This document shows, one piece after another, positions 6,437 to 12,331 of a stretch of 12,331 nt of DNA (positions are counted from its first letter, which is position 1; every line of letters starts with the position of its first letter). The position numbers were made by a program, and so were the translations under genes. The notes beneath the pieces are model-generated. The model saw only the letters and a program-made list of their open reading frames with translations, made no database searches and had not been told where the DNA came from. Source of the stretch: Chitinophagaceae bacterium (GTDB lineage Bacteria; Bacteroidota; Bacteroidia; Chitinophagales; Chitinophagaceae); contig JACFNM010000104.1 of NCBI GenBank assembly GCA_019454915.1, positions 1-12,331 of the forward strand, in the 5' to 3' direction.

Positions 6437-9160
6437 CTATTTTAGAAACCCTCTCAGTACATATTGTAATATACCACCGTTTTCATAATAGGCCACATCA
6501 ATAGCAGAGTCGAGTCTTGCTTTGGTTTCGAACTCGATGGTTTCGCCGGATTCTTTGGTGGCTTTTACCTTTATCTTCTTGAAAGGACTGAGTCCTTCGG
6601 AAACCCCGGAGATATCGAATGTTTCTCTTCCGGTTAAACCAAGAGATTCGGCCGTAACACCTTCGGCAAATTCCAGGGGCAGGATGCCCATTCCGACAAG
6701 ATTACTGCGGTGAATACGTTCAAAACTTTCGGCTATCACGGCTTTTACACCCAGCAGGCTCGGTCCTTTCGCTGCCCAGTCCCGGGAAGAACCACTTCCG
6801 TATTCTTTTCCTGCCAATACAATCAATGGCGTCTTATTCTCAGCATACTTCATGGCAGCGTCAAACACGGTCATGGTTTCATTGGTAGGAAGATAAGTGG
6901 AGAAACCGCCTACTTTATCGGTGATTTTATTCTTGATACGCACGTTGGCAAAAGTACCACGCATCATTACTTCATGGTTACCCCGGCGTGAACCATAAGA
7001 GTTGAAATCCTTACGCGTAATCCCTTTGCTGATGAGATACTGTCCCGCAGAAGTTTGTTCGCCAAAGGATCCGGCGGGAGAAATATGGTCTGTAGTTACA
7101 GAATCTCCCAGATAAAGAAGCACCCTCGCGCCTTTGATGTCTTCGGCTTTTTCGGGTGTGATACTGAGGTCTTTAAAGAATGGAACCTCCTGAATATAGG
7201 TAGAGTGATCATCCCACACGTATTTTGTTCCGGTAGGAGCTTCTAAGCTCTTCCAGGCATCGTCTCCTTCAAATATTACGCCGTATGCATCCGTAAAGTC
7301 TTCCGTACGCATGCAGGATAAAATCGTATCGTTGATTTCTTCCTGGGTAGGCCATATGTCTTTCAGGTAAACCGGTTCTCCGTTGGGGTCGTAATCCAGC
7401 GGGTCATTCAGCAGGTCTACGTCCACCCGTCCAACGAGCGCAAAAGCAACTACCAGCATCGGCGACATCAGGAAGTTCATCTTAACCTGCTGATGAACCC
7501 TGGCTTCAAAGTTTCTGTTGCCCGATAAAACAGAGGCAACTACTAATTCTCCTTTATCCACTGCTTCGGCAATGTGCGGGGGAAGCGGTCCACTGTTTCC
7601 GATACAGGAAGTACATCCATAACCCACCGTATGAAAACGCAGCGCGGCAAGGTCTTCTGATAAACCCGAACGTTCCAGATAACTGGTAACCACTTTGGAA
7701 CCGGGCGCCAGGCTGGTCTTAACCCATGATTTGGTTCTCAATCCTCTCTCCACCGCTTTGCGGGCTACTAATCCTGCGCCTACCATCACGGCAGGATTAG
7801 AAGTATTGGTACAACTGGTGATGGCAGCAATAGCGATACTTCCATCGCTCACCGCATATTCTTTATTCTTTAGTTTGATTTTAACGGAACGGAGGTTATT
7901 CTCTTTTTCCACGGTGATGCCCTCGTGTTCATGACGTGGTGAATATGAAAATTCTGTTCCCGAGCCTCCTTCCGAAAGCCATGCTTTTTCCTGCCGGTTG
8001 TTATACGGCACATAGTCTCTTGAGAATTCCTTTTTTAAAACCTCACAGAACTTGTCGTGCAGATCTTTTACGAGAATTTTATCCTGAGGCCGTTTGGGGC
8101 CTGCTACTGTTGGTTCCAGTGTAGCAAGGTCCAGGGTGATAATATGCGAGTATTCAACTGCTTCGTCACCGGTACGCCAGAGCATATTCTCCTGGCAATA
8201 CTTTTTCACGAGATCAATCTGTTGCTGGCTGCGACCGGTACGCTTCATATACTCCAGCGTTTGGTTGTCTATCGGGAAATAGGTGACCGTACATCCGAAT
8301 TCGGGCGACATATTGGAAATGGTAGCGCGGTCCGTTACCGTGAGGTGATCCAATCCATCTCCAAAGACTTCCACAAATTTTCCAACCACTCCATAGTCGC
8401 GCAGAAGCCTTGTGATAGTCAGTACCAGGTCTGTTGCGGTGCAACCCTGGGGTATTTTACCGGTCAATTTTAATCCCACCACCTGCGGGCACGAAAAATA
8501 AATAGGCTGACCCAGCATGGCGGCTTCGGCTTCGATGCCACCCACACCCCAGGCCAACACGCCAATACCGTTCACCATCGGTGTGTGTGAGTCAGTCCCC
8601 ACCAGCGTATCCGGAAATTCCCATCCGTCTCTTTCAATAACACCTTTCGCAAGGTATTCCAGGTTTACCTGGTGGCAGATGCCCATACCGGGAGGTACCA
8701 CGGTAAAATTATCCAGCCCTTTTTGTGCCCACTTCAATAGTTTATACCTTTCTGCATTCCGTTCATATTCCATCTCCACATTTTTCTGATAGGCATAGTC
8801 TGTGCCGAAGAAGTCAACCTGCACGGAGTGGTCAATAACAAGGTCAACCGGTATGGCGGGGTTTATTTTCGATCCGTCGCCGCCTTTCCTTACCATTTCT
8901 GCACGTAGCGACGCGATGTCCACTACCGCCGGTACGCCGGTAAAATCCTGCATCAATACCCTCGCCGGCTTAAAGGGAATATCCTTATCCGAGCCGGCAG
9001 CATTCCAATCGGTTAAGGTTTGTACGTGATCATCTGTAATGGCGAAACCATCATGATTGCGCATCACGTTTTCCAATAAAATCCTGATGGAGAAAGGAAG
9101 CCGGTGGATATTTTTACCTTCCTGCTGCAACTTTGTTAAAGAGGCTATTTTATTACTCAT
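6437..9160 (-). CDS. acnA: Aconitate hydratase, AcnA/IRP1 type
   Basis: This 907-residue cytoplasmic enzyme converts citrate to isocitrate through cis-aconitate in the TCA and glyoxylate cycles, using a [4Fe-4S] cluster. The three cluster ligands are visible: Cys450 in AITSCTNTSNP, and Cys516 and Cys519 in GYGCTSCIGNSGP. Other family signatures are LVGTDSHTPMVNGIGVLAWG (187-206), the swivel-domain SVTTDHISPAGS (687-698) and the active-site GSGSSRDWAAKGP (788-800) with its substrate-binding Arg. Length and domain order match AcnA/IRP1 (about 890 residues) rather than AcnB or the mitochondrial type. The start at 9160 is forced by an in-frame stop a few codons upstream. It leaves an N-terminus some 15-20 residues shorter than usual before the conserved RLPFSIRILLENVMRN. 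The gene is single, divergent from the mgtC-like gene and convergent with the efflux operon. Some IRP1-type aconitases also bind RNA when iron is low; nothing in the sequence shows whether this one does. Confidence 0.97.
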   Translation of the reverse strand: MSNKIASLTKLQQEGKNIHRLPFSIRILLENVMRNHDGFAITDDHVQTLTDWNAAGSDKDIPFKPARVLMQDFTGVPAVVDIASLRAEMVRKGGDGSKINPAIPVDLVIDHSVQVDFFGTDYAYQKNVEMEYERNAERYKLLKWAQKGLDNFTVVPPGMGICHQVNLEYLAKGVIERDGWEFPDTLVGTDSHTPMVNGIGVLAWGVGGIEAEAAMLGQPIYFSCPQVVGLKLTGKIPQGCTATDLVLTITRLLRDYGVVGKFVEVFGDGLDHLTVTDRATISNMSPEFGCTVTYFPIDNQTLEYMKRTGRSQQQIDLVKKYCQENMLWRTGDEAVEYSHIITLDLATLEPTVAGPKRPQDKILVKDLHDKFCEVLKKEFSRDYVPYNNRQEKAWLSEGGSGTEFSYSPRHEHEGITVEKENNLRSVKIKLKNKEYAVSDGSIAIAAITSCTNTSNPAVMVGAGLVARKAVERGLRTKSWVKTSLAPGSKVVTSYLERSGLSEDLAALRFHTVGYGCTSCIGNSGPLPPHIAEAVDKGELVVASVLSGNRNFEARVHQQVKMNFLMSPMLVVAFALVGRVDVDLLNDPLDYDPNGEPVYLKDIWPTQEEINDTILSCMRTEDFTDAYGVIFEGDDAWKSLEAPTGTKYVWDDHSTYIQEVPFFKDLSITPEKAEDIKGARVLLYLGDSVTTDHISPAGSFGEQTSAGQYLISKGITRKDFNSYGSRRGNHEVMMRGTFANVRIKNKITDKVGGFSTYLPTNETMTVFDAAMKYAENKTPLIVLAGKEYGSGSSRDWAAKGPSLLGVKAVIAESFERIHRSNLVGMGILPLEFAEGVTAESLGLTGRETFDISGVSEGLSPFKKIKVKATKESGETIEFETKARLDSAIDVAYYENGGILQYVLRGFLK

Positions 9161-9253
9161 AATTCTTATATTATATTATCTGAAGACAAACATCGAATGA
9201 ATGGAATGTAAGGCGTTTTCAAAGTACGAAATTACATGATTTAATCCTTTATT

Positions 9254-9275
9254 CCTTACGAAGATTCCTGTAAGG
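9254..9275. repeat. Short inverted repeat CCTTAC-N10-GTAAGG
   Basis: Perfect 6-bp arms CCTTAC (9254-9259) and GTAAGG (9270-9275) are separated by ten bases. This centre-to-centre spacing of 16 bp, about one and a half helical turns, is possible for a dimeric regulator. A further GTAAGG lies at 9208-9213. It may be an operator for either divergent gene, or chance. Confidence 0.3.
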
Positions 9276-9323
9276 TAGTAATATGTCCGGGAGATGGTCC
9301 GTTTGTCATTTGAAAAAAGCCGG

Positions 9324-9348
9324 TAATAAAACCTGGCAGGGTTTATTA
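9324..9348. promoter_or_regulatory. 25-bp near-perfect palindrome upstream of the mgtC-like gene
   Basis: The arms TAATAAAACCTG (9324-9335) and CAGGGTTTATTA (9337-9348) pair at 11 of 12 positions around a single central G (9336). It ends 35 bp before the mgtC-like ATG, where a promoter or 5' leader should be. The symmetry is typical of an operator for a dimeric repressor or activator. As RNA it would form a 10-pair stem with one A-G mismatch and a 5-base loop. No U-run follows on the plus strand, so a terminator is less likely. Confidence 0.6.
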
Positions 9349-9383
9349 ATTTTACAGGTTATAGAACAAATAAAAACGATAGC

Positions 9384-10088
9384 ATGATATCTTCAAACGA
9401 AATTTTATACCGGTTGTTTGCAGCGGCATTATTTGGAGCCGCCATTGGTTTCGAACGGGAACGAAAGCAGTGGTCTACTGCGGGGTTACGAACGCACATG
9501 ATGGTTTGCGTGGGAGCCTGTCTCATCATGATGGTATCCGCCTTTGGTTTCTCAGATATACTAACCAGAGACAAAGTGGTACTCGATCCATCCCGTGTAG
9601 CAGCTCAGGTGGTGAGCGGGATCGGTTTTATCGGCGCCGGCGCCATTGTACTGCTGAAGCAAACGCAGATGATCAAAGGACTCACTACCGCGGCCGGCTT
9701 GTGGACGGTTGCCGCTATAGGATTGGCTGCCGGTGGAGGCATGTATTATGCCGCCGGTATGACCACGCTGATAGCCCTGGCAATTTTATGGGCGCTGAAA
9801 CCTATTGAGAGGCGATTAACTCCAAAAGCCACGCAGAAATATCTTCGTTTTACGATAGCTTCTTCTCAAGGTATTGGCGGGTTGATGGGCAACCTGATTC
9901 TCAACAGGCAGATAGCTGAAGCACAGAGCAAAGTGAACGACTCTAAGGAAGAAACGAGTGTGCATATTGTCTTTAATAATCCCGAAGAGTCTGATTTTGC
10001 TGACATGATAGCTGAACTGCAAATCAATAAAGAAATTAAGGAAATTTCCTGGGGAGACGTTTTCCTAAGTGAAAGCAGCAGGAAATGA
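9384..10088 (+). CDS. MgtC/SapB family membrane protein
   Basis: This 234-residue inner-membrane protein belongs to the MgtC/SapB family. Characterised members help survival in low Mg2+ or in host cells, and MgtC of Salmonella acts on the F-type ATP synthase; the molecular role of most members is unknown. The family signatures are all visible: GAAIGFERERKQW (18-30), GLRTHMMV (34-41), DPSRVAAQVVSGIGFIGAGA (68-87) and the cytoplasmic loop GLTTAAGLWTVAAIGLAAG (99-117). Four or five hydrophobic helices cover about residues 7-138. A soluble C-terminal domain of about 95 residues (140-234) follows, like the ACT-like domain of longer family members. The ATG at 9384 gives the usual short N-terminus before the first helix. 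The gene stands alone: the aconitase diverges and the next plus-strand gene is 535 bp away. The upstream palindrome suggests dedicated control. Confidence 0.93.
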   Translation: MISSNEILYRLFAAALFGAAIGFERERKQWSTAGLRTHMMVCVGACLIMMVSAFGFSDILTRDKVVLDPSRVAAQVVSGIGFIGAGAIVLLKQTQMIKGLTTAAGLWTVAAIGLAAGGGMYYAAGMTTLIALAILWALKPIERRLTPKATQKYLRFTIASSQGIGGLMGNLILNRQIAEAQSKVNDSKEETSVHIVFNNPEESDFADMIAELQINKEIKEISWGDVFLSESSRK

Positions 10089-10623
10089 TTAATAAATTTC
10101 GGGTTGGTGTCAGAGGAATCGAATCAACTTCCCTTCATCTCCTGCTGTCAATCATCGTTTGTCAATAGGTATTGGAATTCCTACAATAACGGGACAGGGT
10201 TGAGGGTAGGACATTTTGATAGAAATTGGATTTATCCACCAAAGGAACGTGAATAAAATGTGTAAAAAAATAGTATATTATATGATTGTAATGTAATTTT
10301 TTTAACTTATGGTAATGTAGCTGCTTTACTACATTATAGGAAAATTACGAGAGCAGATCGGGATCGGTTCCTTTTGAAAACAGAAAAAATGTGATGTAAT
10401 CAACGCTGAAGGTTGAAGACTTTGGCTAAGAAATAGCTGTTGGATATAGAATGCACCCCTTTGTTTGAAAAGAATAATCTGCAAAATCAGCAACACTTCT
10501 TCTAATCAATTTTCCTCATTCCGTAACCCGTTTTTCTTTTACCGTAAGCATCCCGGATAATGCCCGGATATCTTTGCCGTCACAGTAGATGAATGGTTGT
10601 AAGTGCCTACTGCACACGATCTT
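10089..10623. other. Intergenic region upstream of the TonB-dependent receptor
   Basis: No gene of convincing length is seen in these 535 bases. The region contains a strongly AT-rich tract (about 10258-10310). It also has an 8-8-8 inverted repeat listed separately and a direct repeat CCCGGATA at 10552-10559 and 10563-10570 (11-bp spacing, one helical turn). The promoter of the receptor should be here. TTTGTTTG near 10470 matches the Bacteroidota -7 element at seven of eight positions, but no convincing -33 element is placed upstream. No riboswitch consensus was recognised. Confidence 0.45.
10288..10336. promoter_or_regulatory. GTAATGTA repeat cluster with 8-8-8 inverted repeat
   Basis: TAATGTAG (10313-10320) and CTACATTA (10329-10336) are perfect inverted arms around an 8-base loop. 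GTAATGTA also occurs as a direct copy at 10288-10295, exactly 24 bp upstream of the copy at 10312-10319. Three related half-sites beside an AT-rich tract, about 290 bp before the TonB receptor start, look like operator sites. The motif is not the classic GATAATGATAATCATTATC-type Fur box, so any iron link is only inferred from the downstream gene. No U-run follows, which argues against a terminator. Confidence 0.4.
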
Positions 10624-12331
10624 ATGATAAAAAAAGATAAAATGTCGGGAAAAGTTTCTTGTTATTGGATTAAAGGATTTTTGTTTCTGGTTTTTCTTAT
10701 CTCCTTAGCGGTATCAGGTTACTCAACAGAGGAATACAACGGGAGAATCAAGGGTAAGGTAATTACGTCGGACGGACAACCCGCAGCCTGGGTCACCGTC
10801 CAAATTAAAAATTCAGGTATAATTACGATAACGGACGAAGAGGGTTATTTTTTGTTTCAACATGTTAAACCCGGAAAACACGTCCTGATTATTTCATTTA
10901 CAGGATTTCAGGCTCAGGAACAGCAGGTTCAGGTGGACGATAACCGCACTGCTGAATTAAATTTGGTATTCACTCAAACGGCTACCCAGCTTAAAGAAGT
11001 AATTATAGAGGGACGCAGGAGCCCGAATATTCAACCTGTAACCGTTGGAAAAGTACCTGTTTCTCCTATGGATCTGCCGCAGAGCGTACAGGTGGTGGGA
11101 CAGGCGATCATCAATAATCAACAGGCTCAGCGACTGAGTGATGTTATACGCAACGTGAATGGAGTGTATCTTTCCACAACAAGGGGCAGTGTTCAGGAAA
11201 CCTTTTCAGCAAGGGGTTATCGGTTCGGACAGGATAATATGTACAAGAATGGTTCGAGGGTAAGTTCCGGAGTGATGCCCGAAGTGAGTTCACTGGAAAG
11301 AGTGGAAGTGTTAAAGGGGAGTGCGGCTATTTTGTATGGTAGTGTGGCTCCGGGTGGGATAGTGAATATGGTCACCAAACAGCCGAAATTTGAATTTGGA
11401 GGAAATGCCTCGGTGCGTGCGGGCAGCTATGGTTTGTTTAAGCCTGCTGTTGATGTTTATGGCCCGGTTTCTTCCGGTATTGCGGCACGTCTAAACGGAA
11501 CTTATGAAACCGCCGGTAGTTACAGAGACCAGGTTCATTCTACGCGTTATTATATTAATCCTTCGGTATTGTTTAAGCTGAACAAGAAGACCAGCTTACT
11601 GATTCAGGGAGATTATCTGCATCATGAGTTCACTCCGGATTTTGGTATTGGTTCCCTGGATAATACGATAATCCCAAAGTTACCCCGCTCCACTTTTCAG
11701 GGCGCTTCCTGGCAGTATAACAAAGCCGATCAGGCTACAGCCACTGCAACCCTGAGAAATCAATTGAGTGAAAACTGGCATCTCAACCTAACGGGTTCTT
11801 ATCAGTTGTATAAAAGAGATTATTACTCAACCGAAAGAATTCAGGCAAATGCGGAAGGAGAGTGGATTCGCCCCTTAAATAAAATTAACAGCGACGACAA
11901 CTACTACCTGGTACAGGCAGACGTTACGGGTAAGATAAAAACGGGTGGAATAAATCATACAATTTTGGCCGGTATGGATGCCGATAGATACATCACTACC
12001 AGTTATACTTTTGACAATCCCAAGACCTACGATACCATCAATATTCTCGATCGTTCTAAATATGTACAACGGACAGATATTCCGCCTGCCAGCAGGGTGA
12101 CCCGGGTATTTACTCCCGTAAACCGCTTTGGAACTTTTGTGCAGGATCTGATTAGCATTTCAAATCAGTTCAAGGTTTTGGCAGGGGTACGATGGTCTTA
12201 TCAGGGATCGTCTGCTGCTCAAACGACATTTCTGGCAAAGGATAGTGTAGCAAAGGGCACAGGTAAAAATGACCAGGCTTTTTCACCCAGGTTGGGACTG
12301 GTGTATAAGCCACTTCCTTATACCTCCATTT
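10624..12331 (+). CDS. TonB-dependent siderophore-type receptor, N-terminal part (3' end outside window)
   Basis: This is an outer-membrane beta-barrel receptor that takes up a ferric siderophore or similar ligand, powered by TonB-ExbBD. About 569 codons are visible and the frame is open to the right edge; full receptors of this layout are near 800 residues. Order of parts: signal peptide (hydrophobic core about 18-31); a carboxypeptidase-regulatory-like beta domain (about 41-115, GKVITSDGQPAAWVTVQIKN, then EEGYFLF); a linker with LKEVIIEG (123-130); the plug domain (about 145-255) with DLPQSVQVVGQAIINNQ, ETFSARGY, RVEVLKGSAAILYGSVAPGG and VNMVTKQP; then barrel strands. The plug wording fits the TonB siderophore-receptor subfamily rather than SusC. 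There is no STN domain, so direct sigma/anti-sigma signalling is not expected. ATG at 10624 is taken as start; ATG at 10642 is an equally possible alternative that keeps the signal peptide. The substrate cannot be told from sequence. Confidence 0.92.
   Translation, partial: MIKKDKMSGKVSCYWIKGFLFLVFLISLAVSGYSTEEYNGRIKGKVITSDGQPAAWVTVQIKNSGIITITDEEGYFLFQHVKPGKHVLIISFTGFQAQEQQVQVDDNRTAELNLVFTQTATQLKEVIIEGRRSPNIQPVTVGKVPVSPMDLPQSVQVVGQAIINNQQAQRLSDVIRNVNGVYLSTTRGSVQETFSARGYRFGQDNMYKNGSRVSSGVMPEVSSLERVEVLKGSAAILYGSVAPGGIVNMVTKQPKFEFGGNASVRAGSYGLFKPAVDVYGPVSSGIAARLNGTYETAGSYRDQVHSTRYYINPSVLFKLNKKTSLLIQGDYLHHEFTPDFGIGSLDNTIIPKLPRSTFQGASWQYNKADQATATATLRNQLSENWHLNLTGSYQLYKRDYYSTERIQANAEGEWIRPLNKINSDDNYYLVQADVTGKIKTGGINHTILAGMDADRYITTSYTFDNPKTYDTINILDRSKYVQRTDIPPASRVTRVFTPVNRFGTFVQDLISISNQFKVLAGVRWSYQGSSAAQTTFLAKDSVAKGTGKNDQAFSPRLGLVYKPLPYTSI

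Larger units (their letters stand above)
9161..9383. promoter_or_regulatory. Divergent promoter region between aconitase and mgtC-like genes
   Basis: This 223-bp region must hold promoters for both divergent genes. On the minus strand GATGTTTG (complement of 9187-9194) matches seven of eight positions of the Bacteroidota -7 element TAnnTTTG. A TTTG lies 25 bp upstream of it, longer than the usual 19 or so, so this candidate is weak. On the plus strand TAATTTTA (9347-9354) also matches seven of eight, but no well-placed upstream element is evident. Two inverted repeats in the region are listed separately. Neither start is preceded by a clear Shine-Dalgarno sequence. Confidence 0.4.

Noticed and set aside
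8057..8473. 138-residue plus-strand open frame within the aconitase gene
   Set aside because: It lies entirely inside the aconitase coding sequence on the opposite strand, has no recognisable domain, and is an antisense shadow.
3328..10088. Classical mgtC-mgtB pairing between the P-type ATPase and the MgtC-like gene
   Set aside because: They are 3.5 kb apart with an oppositely oriented aconitase between them, and the ATPase has PEEIP rather than an MgtA/MgtB-type M4, so there is no operon or clear functional pair.
10082..10100. GAAAT/ATTTC hairpin as terminator of the mgtC-like gene
   Set aside because: Five weak pairs followed by GGGTTGG instead of a U-tract.
10089..10623. Riboswitch or CRISPR-like array upstream of the TonB receptor
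   Set aside because: No cobalamin, TPP or other riboswitch consensus is visible, and the repeats are too short and irregular for CRISPR.

Overview
The window looks like a chromosomal segment of a Bacteroidota bacterium, probably near the Chitinophagaceae (inference). The reasons are the AT-leaning sequence, the lack of clear Shine-Dalgarno sites, a lipoprotein-anchored RND adaptor, and a TonB-dependent receptor with an N-terminal carboxypeptidase-regulatory-like domain. No rRNA, tRNA, CRISPR array, insertion sequence or phage gene was seen.

Bases 1-5829 (+ strand) hold four closely spaced genes that look like one operon for cation export. They are the C-terminal part of a CusA/CzcA-type RND pump (cut by the left window edge), a TolC-family outer-membrane channel, an RND periplasmic adaptor that is a lipoprotein, and a P2-like cation-transporting P-type ATPase. 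The likely logic is two steps: the ATPase moves a cation from cytosol to periplasm and the RND-adaptor-TolC complex moves it out of the cell. The ATPase is not the P1B type usually paired with heavy-metal RND pumps. Several membrane residues that bind Ca2+ in SERCA are replaced, so its ion cannot be named from sequence.

Bases 5830-6436 are a non-coding convergent region with two unexplained open stretches and, at its right end, a good intrinsic terminator for the gene on the opposite strand. Bases 6437-9160 (- strand) encode an AcnA/IRP1-type aconitase with all three iron-sulfur cysteines. It is a housekeeping TCA-cycle gene.

Bases 9161-9383 are a divergent promoter region between the aconitase and an MgtC/SapB-family membrane protein (9384-10088, +). 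This region contains a near-perfect 25-bp palindrome 35 bp upstream of the mgtC-like start, plus a second, shorter inverted repeat. It is the strongest regulatory signal in the window.

Bases 10089-10623 have no gene but hold an AT-rich tract and an 8-8-8 inverted repeat. They lead into a TonB-dependent siderophore-type receptor (10624 onward, +) that runs off the right edge. The window is mostly ordinary metabolism and transport. The features most worth a second look are the atypical ATPase and the palindromes.
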